Positions 33,602 through 42,726 of a stretch of DNA of 64,000 nucleotides are shown one piece after another. The stretch's first letter is position 1. Each line of letters opens with the position of its first letter. This DNA is from Natronococcus jeotgali DSM 18795 (GTDB lineage Archaea; Halobacteriota; Halobacteria; Halobacteriales; Natrialbaceae): assembly GCF_000337695.1 (NCBI RefSeq), contig NZ_AOIA01000034.1, positions 1 through 64,000 on the forward strand, written 5' to 3'. A program made the translations under genes and the position numbers. The notes beneath the pieces were generated by a model. The model was not told where the DNA came from. It saw nothing but the letters and a program-made list of their open reading frames with translations, and did not search any database.

Positions 33602-35283
33602 CAGTGACCCATCGAGTGTCCGACCGCCCACGGGTATCCCTCGGTGCTTCGCACCAGTCCGCCGGGACCGTGATCGTGGTCGTGGTCGTGACCCGCATCC
33701 TCGACCTGCGAGGCCATCGGGACGGCGCCGTCGATGCGGACGATCATGCTCGCGGTCTCGCCCGCGCAGGCCAGCGCCTGGCGTTTGACGTACAGCGGCT
33801 CGAGGACGCCCCGGTCGGCCGCGTCGACAACCGACCCGGTCTCGAGGTGCAGTCCCGCCCTGTGGTCGCCGTCGTGGTGGGCGGTTCGCAGCTCCAGCAG
33901 CGCGTCGGTCGGATCGATTCCGCTGGTTTCCGCCAGCGTCCTCGGGATCGTCTCGAGGGCGTCGGCGAACGCCTCGACGGCGAGCTGTTCGGGTCCGGCC
34001 CGTCCGGCCGCGAACGACCGCAGCTCGCGGGCCAGCGCCGCTTCGACGGCGCCGGCGCCGGGGACGACCGCCTCGTCCTCGACGGCGAGTTTGAGCGCGT
34101 AGAAGCAGGTGTCGAGGACGCGCTTCGTCTCGTCGGCGACGTGCTGGGTTCCGCCGCGGAAGACGACCGAGACCTGGCCGAGCTCCTCGAGCCCCGAAAC
34201 GATCGCAACGTCGGTGGGGCCGAGCGAACGGCGTTCGACGGTCGCGGCCGTTCCGGTCGTCGCCCGCGTCAGGCTCTCGACGGGAACCGGTTTCCCGCCC
34301 GTGGCTCGCGCCAGTCGGTGGTGCTCGTCGCGCTGGGTTCGCTCGACCGCGAGGATACCTTCCTCGGCGAGGCGGTACCGAACGGGATCGTCGATCGCCT
34401 GCTGGCAGAAGACGACGTCGGCGCCGACTCCGACGACGGCGTCGACGTACTCCTCGTAGACGTCGCGCTCGTACTCTCTGAGCCCCTCGTAGTCCGCGTA
34501 GGACTCGAGGTCGACGCGGCCGACGCCCCGTGGGGTGTCGATCGAGAGCGCCTCGTCGATCAGGGCGACCGTCGCGTCCCGGTGGCGGTCCGGGAGCGCT
34601 CCCTCCGGGGAGACGACGTCCGTCGAGGACGTCTCCGTGTCGATCACGAGCCCGTCGATCACCGCCGAGTCGTAGAACGAGCCGCCTGGGATCGTCTTTC
34701 TGGTGAGTCGCTCGAAGCCGACGCGGCCGTCGCGCTCGATCGCCCGCACGGCCTCGACGGCCCGGTCGGCGAGGAAGTCGGTCCCCGACTCGTCCCACTT
34801 GCCCGTGACGACCGTGCGGGCGACGTCGCGCAACCGCTCGTCGTCGGCGACGTCGACGGGCACGGTCAGCTCCGGGAGGGTCTCGACGGCCCGAGAGACG
34901 GCGAGGTGATACCCCTCGGCGATCTTCGCCGGCGAAACGCCTCGCTCGAGCAGCGACTCGGCCTCGCCGAGCAGCCCGCCGGCGAGGACGACCGCCGTCG
35001 TCGTTCCGTCGCCGACCGCGGTGTTCTGCCCCTGCGCGACCTCCAGGACGAGCGTGGCCGCGGGATGGGTAAGCGTCATCCGCTCGAGGATGCTCGCGCC
35101 GTCGTTCGTGATCGCCACCTTCCCGTCGTCGGTGATCAGCATCTTGTCCAGACCGTTCGGCCCGAGCGTCGTTCGAACGATCCCCGCGAGCCGTTTCCCG
35201 GCCTCGAGGTTCTGGGCTCGGCTCGGGACGTCCTCGCGTTCACCCGCCGCGAGTCGGTCGTGTGCCGCGTTACTCCCCGACAT
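33601..35283 (-). CDS. Divergent thermosome (group II chaperonin) subunit
   Basis: A 560-residue group II chaperonin relative. Conserved blocks are RTTLGPNGLDKMLI, ITNDGASIL and AVGDGTTTAVVLAGGLL, plus GIDPTDALLELRTAH and RGVLEPLYVKRQAL near the end. The usual VAGGGAPE region reads VVPGAGAVEAAL, and the RIDD-type end motif appears as RIDGAVPM. The tail is HDHDHDHGPGG followed by a Ser/Tyr-rich end, where normal thermosomes have a Gly-Met-rich tail. The start is ATG 35283. It may be a specialised, possibly metal-binding paralog alongside the main thermosome genes, which are not in this window. Confidence 0.88.
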   Translation of the reverse strand: MSGSNAAHDRLAAGEREDVPSRAQNLEAGKRLAGIVRTTLGPNGLDKMLITDDGKVAITNDGASILERMTLTHPAATLVLEVAQGQNTAVGDGTTTAVVLAGGLLGEAESLLERGVSPAKIAEGYHLAVSRAVETLPELTVPVDVADDERLRDVARTVVTGKWDESGTDFLADRAVEAVRAIERDGRVGFERLTRKTIPGGSFYDSAVIDGLVIDTETSSTDVVSPEGALPDRHRDATVALIDEALSIDTPRGVGRVDLESYADYEGLREYERDVYEEYVDAVVGVGADVVFCQQAIDDPVRYRLAEEGILAVERTQRDEHHRLARATGGKPVPVESLTRATTGTAATVERRSLGPTDVAIVSGLEELGQVSVVFRGGTQHVADETKRVLDTCFYALKLAVEDEAVVPGAGAVEAALARELRSFAAGRAGPEQLAVEAFADALETIPRTLAETSGIDPTDALLELRTAHHDGDHRAGLHLETGSVVDAADRGVLEPLYVKRQALACAGETASMIVRIDGAVPMASQVEDAGHDHDHDHGPGGLVRSTEGYPWAVGHSMGH

Positions 35284-35448
35284 GTCGTATCCGCCCGTGA
35301 GTACAGAACGGACCGTGATAAAGGAACCCGCACCCGTTCCAGATCGCCGCAACTACTCCGTCGCGCACCGACTCCGTCGTCCAACCCGGACCTGTCAGCG
35401 TCGCTGAATCAGCTATAACTGCGACCGCGTTACTAGTGAACTCGTATC

Positions 35449-36708
35449 ATGCCGGAAACCGTCTTCGAGGTCGATACAGACTCGCCGCCGGACGAACAGC
35501 CCGATCCGATCGTCAACCGCTGGCACCCCGACGTGCCGCCGGTGTCGTCGATCGAACCCGGCGAGAAGGTTCGCGTCGAGTGTCTCGACTGGACCGGCGG
35601 CCAGGTCGAGAACGACGACAGCGCCAACGACATCCGCGACATGGAGCTGGACCCGAACCACCACCTGAGCGGTCCCTTCGAGGTGCAGGGAGCCGAGCCG
35701 GGCGATATGCTCGTCGTCGACATCCTCGATCTGGGCGCCTTTCCCGACCGCGAGTGGGGATTCAACGCGATCTTCGACCGGGAGAACGGCGGGGGCTTTC
35801 TGACCGACCACTTCCCGGAAGCCCGCAAGAGCATCTGGGAACTGGACGGCGTCATGGCCAGCACGCGCCACATCGAGGACGTCCGGTTCCCCGGCTGTGC
35901 CCACCCCGGCATCCTCGGGACGGCGCCGTCCCACGAACTGCTCGAGGAGTGGAACGAGCGCGAGCGCGCGCTCGTCGAACGCGGGCCCGACGATCCCACC
36001 GCGGTCAACCACGAGACCGGCGAGGCCGAACCGCCGCTGGCGCTCCCGCCCGAACCCAACGACGTCCTGCTGGGCGACATGGACGAGGATCAGGTCGAGG
36101 AGGCGGCCGAGGAGGCCGCACGGACGATCCCGCCCCGCGAGAACGCGGGCAACTGCGACATCAAGAACCTCGGCCGCGGTTCGCGGGTCTACCTCCCGGT
36201 CTTCGTCGAGGGCGCGAACTTCATCGTCGGCGACCTGCACTTCTCGCAGGGCGACGGTGAGATCACGTTCTGCGGCGCGATCGAGTTCCCCGGCTGGATC
36301 GATCTCAAGGTCGACGTGATCAAGGACGGGATGGAGAAGATGGGCACCGACTACGCCATGTTCAAGCCCGGCTACATGGATCCGGACTTCTCGAACTACG
36401 TCGTCTTCGAGGGCTACTCCGTCGACGAGGACGGCACGCAGCACTACAAGAACGCCAACGTCGGGATGCGCCGGGCCTGTCTCGACGCCATCGACTACAT
36501 GACGAACTTCGGCTACTCCGCCGAGCAGGCCTACATGCTGTTGAGCACGGCGCCCGTCGAGAGCCGCATCGCGGGCATCGTCGACCTGCCGAACACCTGC
36601 GTCACGGTGTCGGTTCCCCAGGAGATCTTCGAGTTCGACGTCGACCCCGATCGGCTGGCCGACGGCGGCCCCGACGAGAGCCGCGGCGAGGTCGCGAAGA
36701 CGTCGTAG
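35449..36708 (+). CDS. fmdA: Formamidase/acetamidase family protein
   Basis: A 419-residue FmdA/AmdA family enzyme that hydrolyses short amides such as formamide to ammonia and the acid. Characteristic stretches are GPFEVQGAEPGDMLVVDI, FPGCAHPGILG, RENAGNCDIKNLGRGSRVYLPVFVEGANF (NAGNCDIKNL is a family hallmark) and LHFSQGDGEITFCGAIE. Acidic composition is typical of a haloarchaeal cytoplasmic protein. It is a single gene with its own upstream region and likely serves nitrogen supply. Confidence 0.93.
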   Translation: MPETVFEVDTDSPPDEQPDPIVNRWHPDVPPVSSIEPGEKVRVECLDWTGGQVENDDSANDIRDMELDPNHHLSGPFEVQGAEPGDMLVVDILDLGAFPDREWGFNAIFDRENGGGFLTDHFPEARKSIWELDGVMASTRHIEDVRFPGCAHPGILGTAPSHELLEEWNERERALVERGPDDPTAVNHETGEAEPPLALPPEPNDVLLGDMDEDQVEEAAEEAARTIPPRENAGNCDIKNLGRGSRVYLPVFVEGANFIVGDLHFSQGDGEITFCGAIEFPGWIDLKVDVIKDGMEKMGTDYAMFKPGYMDPDFSNYVVFEGYSVDEDGTQHYKNANVGMRRACLDAIDYMTNFGYSAEQAYMLLSTAPVESRIAGIVDLPNTCVTVSVPQEIFEFDVDPDRLADGGPDESRGEVAKTS

Positions 36709-36768
36709 CCCGCGCCGGTTCCGGGGACTCGAGGGCGGCGGGTCAGCACGCGACCTCGCGGACGGACG

Positions 36769-37101
36769 CTACCCCGACTCCCGCTCGAAGAGGCGGTCGG
36801 ACAGGCGTCGAATATCGTCGACGACCTCGCTATCCTCGTCGAGCTTGTACGTCGCCCGGTCCTCGAGTTCGTCCGTCTCGACGACGATGCCGTACGCGAC
36901 GAGATCCGCTACGTGATCCTCGACCGAATCTGTATCGACGCCCGCGATCCGGCCGATCTCGCTCGCGCTAAAGTGGGTGACGGGATCTTCCGCCTCGGTC
37001 AGCAACGCCCCGATGATCTTGGTCTTCGGGTGGGTCCCGAACACGTCGGTCAGCGGGACGTTCGTAGCGATCGCCTCGGGGTCGTCGGAGTTTTCGTCCA
37101 T
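36769..37101 (-). CDS. Winged-helix DNA-binding protein (haloarchaeal regulator)
   Basis: A 110-residue protein with a helix-turn-helix region VTHFSASEIGRIAGVDTDSVEDHVADLVAYGIV in a winged-helix frame and an acidic N-terminus (MDENSDDPEAIA). Length and pattern fit the small haloarchaeal transcription regulators. A C-terminal charged helix (DIRRLSDRLFERESG) could dimerise. The start is ATG 37101. The target is unknown; neighbours are formamidase and the cysteine desulfurase. Confidence 0.8.
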   Translation of the reverse strand: MDENSDDPEAIATNVPLTDVFGTHPKTKIIGALLTEAEDPVTHFSASEIGRIAGVDTDSVEDHVADLVAYGIVVETDELEDRATYKLDEDSEVVDDIRRLSDRLFERESG

Positions 37102-37250
37102 ACCCGACCCGTCGGTAAGCCGAGGGGTAAAAGTTGAGCGAGCGATTGCCGCCCTGGGGTCGCCCTCGCATAGAATCGGCGGGTATCGGGCGCCTCCGTC
37201 GTTAGGCAGTAGTCGTCGAAATCGGGACGGAGAAGCGAACTCGGCTATCG

Positions 37251-38492
37251 TTACGCGAACAGCTGCCGCGCGTCGTCGAGGGCCGCGACCAGCTTGTCGA
37301 CCTCCTCGCGGGTGTTGTAGACGTAGAACGAGGCTCGAGCCGACGCCGCGACGCCCAGCTTGTCGTGTAGCGGCTGGGTGCAGTGGTCGCCCGCCCGGAT
37401 CGCGACCGTGTGGTCGTTCAGGATCGAGGTGAGGTCGTGGGCGTGGACGCCCTCGACGTTGAAGCTGACGAGGCCACCGCGATCGGCGCCGGGTTCGGGG
37501 CCGTAGATCTCGACGTCGCCCTCGCTTTCGAGCTGTTCGTAGGCGTAGCGGGCCAGTTCCTGCTCGTGATCGCGGATGCGCTCCATACCGATCTCCTCGA
37601 GCCAGTCGACGGCCGCGTGGAGGCCGACCGCCTCGGCGATGGGGGGCGTCCCGGGCTCGAACTTCCAGGGGAGTTCGCCCCAGGTCGAGTCCTCGAAGGT
37701 AACTTTCCGGATCATCCCGCCGCCGTAGAGGTACGGTTCCATCGCCTCGAGCAGCTCCCGCTTGCCGTAGAGGACGCCGATCCCGGTCGGGCCGGCCATC
37801 TTGTGGCCCGAGAAGGCGTAGAAGTCCGCGCCGATCTCCTTCACGTCGACGGGCTGGTTGGGCACCGCCTGGGCGCCATCGATAAAGGAGAGGGCGTCGT
37901 GCTCGTGGGCCAGCTCGGTCAGCTCGGCGACGGGGTTGATCGTGCCCAGCGTGTTCGAGACGTGAACCGCCGAGACGATGGCGGTGTCGTCGCCGATCAA
38001 CTCGCGGGCGTGGTCCATGTCGAGGCGGCCGTCCTCGTCGACGCGGACGTACTCGACGCTGGCGCCGGTTCGCTTGGCGATCTGTTGCCAGGTAACCAGC
38101 GAGGCGTGGTGTTCCATCTCGGTGAGGACGACCTCGTCGCCGGGCTCGAGCTCGTTCAGCCCCCACGAGTAGGCGAGCAGGTTCTCGCTCTCGGTCGTGT
38201 TCTTCGTGAAGACGACCTCCTCGCGGCCGTCGGCGCCGATAAACTCGGCGACGCGGTCGTGGGCCACTTCGTAGGCCTCCGAGGCTTCCTGGCTCAGGTG
38301 GTGGATGCCCCGGTGGACGTTCGCGTTGGACTCGCGGTAGTAGTCGCTCATCGCGTCGACGACGGGATCCGGGGTCTGGGTCGTCGCCGCGTTGTCGAGG
38401 TAGACGACCTGCTGGCCGTCGAACTCCCGCTCGAGGATGGGGAACTCGTCGCGGATGGCCTCGACGTCGACGGCGAGGTTCTGGTGGCTCAT
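37251..38492 (-). CDS. sufS: Cysteine desulfurase (SufS type)
   Basis: A 413-residue PLP enzyme that takes sulfur from Cys for Fe-S clusters and thiolation. The N-terminus VVYLDNAATTQTP is typical, the PLP Lys lies in SGHKMAGPTGIGVLYGK, and the persulfide Cys in RAGDHCTQPLH. The group II features (RxGHHC-like motif) match SufS. ATG 38492 was chosen because MSHQNLAVDVEAIRDEFPIL is a normal start; the longer frame runs through the repeat-rich upstream DNA. The scaffold partner SufU is encoded at 31097-31516. Confidence 0.95.
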   Translation of the reverse strand: MSHQNLAVDVEAIRDEFPILEREFDGQQVVYLDNAATTQTPDPVVDAMSDYYRESNANVHRGIHHLSQEASEAYEVAHDRVAEFIGADGREEVVFTKNTTESENLLAYSWGLNELEPGDEVVLTEMEHHASLVTWQQIAKRTGASVEYVRVDEDGRLDMDHARELIGDDTAIVSAVHVSNTLGTINPVAELTELAHEHDALSFIDGAQAVPNQPVDVKEIGADFYAFSGHKMAGPTGIGVLYGKRELLEAMEPYLYGGGMIRKVTFEDSTWGELPWKFEPGTPPIAEAVGLHAAVDWLEEIGMERIRDHEQELARYAYEQLESEGDVEIYGPEPGADRGGLVSFNVEGVHAHDLTSILNDHTVAIRAGDHCTQPLHDKLGVAASARASFYVYNTREEVDKLVAALDDARQLFA

Positions 38493-38571
38493 TACGCGTA
38501 GGGAGGGTTCCCAGACAAAACACTCCTTCGGTCCGACGACAGCGCGTCCGCTCGGCGGTTCGGGTCTCGCA

Positions 38572-38592
38572 GGGAAAGGGTGGGTGGGTGGG
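38572..38592 (+). repeat. G-quadruplex-type motif upstream of sufS
   Basis: Five GGG runs separated by AAA or single T (GGGAAAGGGTGGGTGGGTGGG) lie 80 bases upstream of the sufS start, on the strand opposite to that gene. Such a tract can fold into a G4. The rest of the 38493-38789 gap has a T/G-rich stretch and one short ORF, with no other clear feature. Confidence 0.6.
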
Positions 38593-38739
38593 TGGTGTGT
38601 CACGACAGGGAACGCCGAACGACTCGGGTGTGTGACTCTGGTGTGGTGGTGGTAGGGCCCTGTCGTACTTCCACGTAGGACCGCACCGTAAATACCGTTG
38701 ACTCCAACACACTTTGGTATCGTCTCAATCAGACGTAAC

Positions 38740-38793
38740 ATGAAGGGGATGCAGGCTAGCTCAAGAAGCCTGGAGACGGACGCAGCCGCCTAG
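38740..38793 (+). other. Candidate 17-codon ORF
   Basis: ATG 38740 opens MKGMQASSRSLETDAAA, ending at TAG 38791-38793 and overlapping the DUF424 stop on the other strand. It is preceded by a fairly A+T-rich stretch. It could be a real micropeptide or chance; it is too short to judge from codon use. Confidence 0.25.
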
Positions 38794-39083
38794 TACATCC
38801 GCAACAGCTGGGCGTGTTTCGTTTCCCCGACCTCGAGGACGTTCGCCTCGTCGATAAAGCCCTCCTCGAGGGCGAGTTCGACGGCCCGCGTCCCGACGAT
38901 GTTGGCGACCGTTGCGCGTGCGAGGCTGTCGACGACCGCCGTCTCGTCGACGGCGTCGCCGCCGTAGAACTTCTCGGTTACGGTCAGAGTGATCTCGTCG
39001 CCCTCGAAGGTCTCGCCGAGGACGTCGGCGTCACAGACCGAGACGAGCAGGCCCTCCTGGGTCTCGCGTTCGTTGACGATCAT
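38790..39083 (-). CDS. DUF424 family protein
   Basis: A 97-residue protein with the DUF424 pattern: MIVNERETQEGLLVSVCDADVLGETFEGDEI at the N-terminus, and KFYGGDAVDETAVVDSLARATVANIVGTRAVELALEEGFIDEANVLEVGETKHAQLLRMY. Archaeal members are small and conserved but their function is not established; an RNA- or ribosome-related role is often suggested. The gene follows the TPR protein gene by 3 bases, so they are likely co-transcribed. Confidence 0.88.
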   Translation of the reverse strand: MIVNERETQEGLLVSVCDADVLGETFEGDEITLTVTEKFYGGDAVDETAVVDSLARATVANIVGTRAVELALEEGFIDEANVLEVGETKHAQLLRMY

Positions 39084-39086
39084 GCC

Positions 39087-39938
39087 TCACTCGAGTTGCC
39101 ACTCGTCGTCGTCCTCCGGCGCTCGGCCGGGATCGGTGACCTCGACGTCGTCGCGTTCGGGCGGTCGGCGACCGCCCGCCTGCTGGCCAGTCATCTCCTC
39201 GCGTTCCTCCATGACGCGCTGTTCGGCCCGCTCGCGCATCTCGTTCGCCTCCTCGGCGATCTCCTCGGCCTCGTCGTACTCGCCGAGCTCCTCCAGGATC
39301 TCGGCTTTCTCCTCGAGCACTCGGGAGTTGCGCATCCCCAGCCGGATCGCGTTGTCGATGCAGTGGAGGGCGTCCTCGGCCAGCCCCCGTTCGGAGAGGA
39401 AGAAGGCGCGGTTGTACCACCCCTCGGCGAACCGCTCGTCGATCTCGACGGCCCGCTCGGCGTGTTCGAGGGCCTGGGCGGTCTCGCCGAACTCCCAGAG
39501 CGCGTAGGCGAGGTTCGTCTCGGCGGTGGCGGCGTGCTCGCTGTCCTCCTCGAACGACAGCGCCTCGCGGTAGGCGCCGATCGCCTCGTCGTACTCCTCG
39601 AGTTCGGCGTGGGCGACGCCCTTGTTCGTCCAGGCTTCCTGCTCGAGGCGGTCGTCGTCGGCGAAGCGGGCGGCTCGCTCGAAGGCCTCGGTCGCCTGCT
39701 CGTAGCGGTTGATCTGCATGTAGTTCAGCCCGACGTCGAGCAGTTCGCTCGCGTCGACCTCGTCGCTGTCGATGCTGTGTCTGTCGAGGGTGTCGGTGAC
39801 GACCCGCGAGTCGACGGGGTCGACCTTCGCGGGATCGACGCCGAGTTCGGGCGGGTCGAGATCGAACTCGTCGTAGTCGTCCCCGAACCCTTCCCCTTCG
39901 GAGAAGGGATGGTCGGAGTCGCCCTCTCGGTCAGTCAT
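39087..39938 (-). CDS. Tetratricopeptide-repeat protein
   Basis: A 283-residue acidic protein with about four to five TPR units. Repeats such as ELLDVGLNYMQINRYEQATEAFERAARF, AWTNKGVAHAELEEYDEAIGAYREAL and AEGWYNRAFFLSERGLAEDALHCIDNAI show the W/G/Y/A/F/P pattern. The Asp/Glu-rich N-terminus and a charged C-terminus are probably disordered. TPR proteins bind other proteins; the partner is unknown. The DUF424 gene follows three bases downstream, suggesting a linked pair. Confidence 0.9.
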   Translation of the reverse strand: MTDREGDSDHPFSEGEGFGDDYDEFDLDPPELGVDPAKVDPVDSRVVTDTLDRHSIDSDEVDASELLDVGLNYMQINRYEQATEAFERAARFADDDRLEQEAWTNKGVAHAELEEYDEAIGAYREALSFEEDSEHAATAETNLAYALWEFGETAQALEHAERAVEIDERFAEGWYNRAFFLSERGLAEDALHCIDNAIRLGMRNSRVLEEKAEILEELGEYDEAEEIAEEANEMRERAEQRVMEEREEMTGQQAGGRRPPERDDVEVTDPGRAPEDDDEWQLE

Positions 39939-40145
39939 TGGTGGAAAGTGGGCGCGACGACTGTTAAGGGCTGCGACCTGGTGATATCTGCGTTCCGTAC
40001 TCACAGCGTTGGCAGCAGAACGAACACCACGAAAGTCCCACCCGCGGTGGCTTGACCGATCAGCCGGCACGGCAGGGGCTTTCGTGGTGGTCTCGGTCAG
40101 TTCGGTCATGCCCCGGTTGCGTGCACGACCGGTCGCTGGGATTCC

Positions 40146-41561
40146 TCACCGCAACTCCCCTGAGAGCACCTTCGCCGCGACGAGAACGGGATCCCACGTC
40201 GTGTTAAATGGCGGTGCGTACGCCAGATCGTAGTTCTCGAGGTCCTCGACCGCCGCGCCCTCGTAGAGTGCGGCGACGACCGCGTGGCTGCGGTGGACCG
40301 CCCCCTCGCCGTACTCGCTGACGAGGCTCGCTCCGAGGACTCGCCCGGTGTCGCGGTCGGCGGTCAGCGTGACGGTGACGGTGCCGTCCTCGGGGTAGTA
40401 GCCCGCCCGTGAGTTCGCGTCGATCGTCTCCGTGACGGGGTCGAACCCAGCCTCGCGGGCCTCCTCGTGATCGAGAATTCCCGTCCGAGCAGCCTCGACG
40501 TCGAACGCCTTGATCGCCGCCGTCCCCGCGACCGCCCCGCCCGTCGTCGGCCGCCCGGCGACGGTCTGGCCGACCGCGCGGCCGTGGCGGTTCGCGGTCA
40601 GCGCTAAGGGGACGTACGCCGGCTCGCCGGTGACGGCGTGGGTCGCCTCCGCGCAGTCGCCCGCCGCGTAGACGTCGTCCGCGCTGGTCTCGCGGTAGGG
40701 GTCGGTCGCGATCGCGCCCGTCGGACCGAGTTCGATCCCCGCGTCCTCGGCCAGAGCCGTCCGCGGGCGAACCCCCGTCCCGAGCAGCGCCATCTCGACG
40801 TCGACCCGCTCGTCGGCGGCGACGACGGTCTCGACCGCGTCCTCGCCCTCGAGGGCCTCGACCTCGCTGCCGAGGTAGACCCGGACGTCCTGCTCCCGGA
40901 GGTGGTCGGCGACGGCCTCGCTGGTCGCCTCGCCGAACGCCGGCAGCAGGCGCTCGCCGCGCTGGAAGAGGTGGACCTCGAAGCCGTTGGCGGCCAGCGC
41001 TTCGGTCATCTCGATGCCGACGTAGCCGCCGCCGACGACCGCGACGGGGCCCGTACAGTCCTCGAGGTACTGACAGGCCGGTCCCCGATCCGGCTGCTGG
41101 AACGTTTCGTCCTCGCGCGCTCTGGCGACGTACTCCCGGAGCTCCTTCCCGTCGCTCATCGAGCCCAGCGTGTAGACGCCCTTGAGGTCGGTGCCCTCGA
41201 CCGGGGGTTCGGTCGCCGCGGCGCCCGTCGCGAGCAGCAGGGAGTCGTACGACTGTGTGACGGTGCCGTCCTCGCTCTCGGCGGTGACCGTCCGGTCGTC
41301 GGGATCGATCGCGACGACCTCGTGGCCCGTCCGCAGGTCGATGTCCCGTTCCTCGCGGAACTGTTCGGGGGTCACGGAGACCAGCTCCTCGAGCGACTGG
41401 ATCTCCCCCTTCACGTAGTAGGGGAGCCCGCAGGCGCCGTAGGAGACCCACTCCCCTTTCTCGAAGACGACGACCTCGAGGTCGGGGTCGTCGCGTTTGG
41501 CCTTGCTCGCCGCTGACATCCCGGCGGCGTCGCCGCCGACGACAACGAAGGTGTCGGACAT
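40146..41561 (-). CDS. CoA-disulfide reductase/NADH oxidase family flavoprotein
   Basis: A 471-residue pyridine-nucleotide disulfide oxidoreductase class III protein. The FAD site is VVVGGDAAGMSAASKAKRDD and the redox Cys lies in SYGACGLPYYVKG, the position of the single catalytic Cys in CoADR/Nox enzymes. VAVVGGGYVGIEMTEALAANGFEVHLF is the NAD(P)H fold, and VYAAGDCAEATHAVTG the second FAD motif. It likely reduces CoA disulfides or NADH-linked disulfides. It is a single-Cys type, not a CXXXXC dihydrolipoamide-dehydrogenase type. It has no obvious operon partner. Confidence 0.92.
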   Translation of the reverse strand: MSDTFVVVGGDAAGMSAASKAKRDDPDLEVVVFEKGEWVSYGACGLPYYVKGEIQSLEELVSVTPEQFREERDIDLRTGHEVVAIDPDDRTVTAESEDGTVTQSYDSLLLATGAAATEPPVEGTDLKGVYTLGSMSDGKELREYVARAREDETFQQPDRGPACQYLEDCTGPVAVVGGGYVGIEMTEALAANGFEVHLFQRGERLLPAFGEATSEAVADHLREQDVRVYLGSEVEALEGEDAVETVVAADERVDVEMALLGTGVRPRTALAEDAGIELGPTGAIATDPYRETSADDVYAAGDCAEATHAVTGEPAYVPLALTANRHGRAVGQTVAGRPTTGGAVAGTAAIKAFDVEAARTGILDHEEAREAGFDPVTETIDANSRAGYYPEDGTVTVTLTADRDTGRVLGASLVSEYGEGAVHRSHAVVAALYEGAAVEDLENYDLAYAPPFNTTWDPVLVAAKVLSGELR

Positions 41562-41664
41562 GGGCCCCTGTTTCTCGCGCAGCCGCTTAAGCGAGGGTCA
41601 CTCCCCGCGGGCCAGGGGTTCGGGCACCGTCACCGTTGAGTACGATCCCGTCCAAGGGACGCGT

Positions 41665-42222
41665 ATGCGACTGTTCGTCAGCGTCGACCTCCCGGACGAC
41701 CTCGCGGAACCGGTCGCCGCCCTCCAGGGCGAGTTCGCCGAGGCGAGCGGGCTGCGGTTTACCGACCCCGAGCAGGCCCACCTCACGCTGAAGTTCCTCG
41801 GCGAAGTTGCGGAGGACCGCGTGCCGACGCTCTCGAGGGAACTGCGGGCCGCGGTCGACGAGACCGGCGTCTCGCCCTTTACCGTTCGGTTCGACGGACT
41901 CGGCGTCTTCCCCGACCTCGAGTACATCAGCGTCGTCTGGTTCGGCACCGAAGCCGGCGGCGCGGAGCTCACCCGACTCCACGAGGCGATCGAACAGCGG
42001 ACGACGGCGATGGGGTTCGACGAGGAGTCCCACGACTTCACCCCCCACGTCACGCTCGCGCGGATGGAACACGCCGGGGGCAAGGAGCTGGTCCAGAAGC
42101 TCGTCCGCGAGCGCGACCCGACGGTCGGCGAGATGCGCGTCGACGAGATCCGCCTCATCGAGAGCACCCTGACCGAGGACGGTCCCGAGTACGCGACCGT
42201 CGAGCGGTTCCCCCTCGAGTGA
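41665..42222 (+). CDS. thpR: RNA 2',3'-cyclic phosphodiesterase (2'-5' RNA ligase family, ThpR)
   Basis: A 185-residue 2H phosphoesterase with both HxTx motifs, AHLTLKFLG near residue 40 and PHVTLARM near residue 131. The start [13 protein letters not shown] is typical. Archaeal ThpR hydrolyses 2',3'-cyclic phosphates on RNA, with ligase activity in vitro. ATG 41665 is preferred over the longer frame because the family starts with this strand. It is just upstream of the ribosomal protein block but has its own region. Confidence 0.95.
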   Translation: MRLFVSVDLPDDLAEPVAALQGEFAEASGLRFTDPEQAHLTLKFLGEVAEDRVPTLSRELRAAVDETGVSPFTVRFDGLGVFPDLEYISVVWFGTEAGGAELTRLHEAIEQRTTAMGFDEESHDFTPHVTLARMEHAGGKELVQKLVRERDPTVGEMRVDEIRLIESTLTEDGPEYATVERFPLE

Positions 42223-42256
42223 GCTGTGAGGGCGCTGCGCCCCGCGAGATGGACAA

Positions 42257-42264
42257 CATTTTAA
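42257..42264 (+). promoter_or_regulatory. Probable TATA box of rpl39e operon
   Basis: ACATTTTAAGCC contains TTTTAA about 29 bases upstream of the L39e ATG (42291). The spacing matches a leaderless start for this ribosomal operon. Confidence 0.55.
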
Positions 42265-42290
42265 GCCACCGCGGGCTACGTCCGGCTACT

Positions 42291-42443
42291 ATGGGTAAGA
42301 AATCGAAGGGCAAGAAGAAGCGACTTGCCAAACTCGAGAACCAGAACAGCCGCGTGCCGGTCTGGGTCATGATGAAGACCGACATGGAAGTGCAGCGAAA
42401 CCCGAAGCGGCGCAACTGGCGGCGCAACGACACTGACGAGTAA
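42291..42443 (+). CDS. rpl39e: 50S ribosomal protein L39e
   Basis: A 50-residue basic protein, [20 protein letters not shown]..., with the L39e pattern [25 protein letters not shown]39e is a small extended protein lining the exit tunnel region of archaeal and eukaryotic ribosomes. It is the first gene of a block with L31e and aIF6; the L31e ATG follows 2 bases after its stop. Confidence 0.97.
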   Translation: MGKKSKGKKKRLAKLENQNSRVPVWVMMKTDMEVQRNPKRRNWRRNDTDE

Positions 42444-42445
42444 CA

Positions 42446-42724
42446 ATGAGTGCAAGCGATTTCGAGGAGCGGGTCGTTACCGTCCCGCTGCGTGACGTCA
42501 AGAAGGGCGCCAACCACGAGGCCGCGGACCTGGCGATGCGGCTGGTTCGGGAACACCTCGCGAAACACTTCGCGGTCGACGAGGACGCCATCCGACTGGA
42601 CCCCTCGATCAACGAGGAAGTCTGGTCGCAGGGTCGATCGAACCCGCCGCGGAAGCTCCGCGTCCGCGCGGCCCGCTTCGAGGAGGAGGGCGAGGCTGTC
42701 GTCGAGGCCGAGGTCGCCGAGTAA
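42446..42724 (+). CDS. rpl31e: 50S ribosomal protein L31e
   Basis: A 92-residue protein with L31e features: [34 protein letters not shown] and [21 protein letters not shown]. The acidic C-terminal extension ([14 protein letters not shown]) is halophile-specific. L31e sits near the tunnel exit. It is between L39e and aIF6 with 2-base gaps, so one transcript is likely. Confidence 0.97.
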   Translation: MSASDFEERVVTVPLRDVKKGANHEAADLAMRLVREHLAKHFAVDEDAIRLDPSINEEVWSQGRSNPPRKLRVRAARFEEEGEAVVEAEVAE

Positions 42725-42726
42725 AC

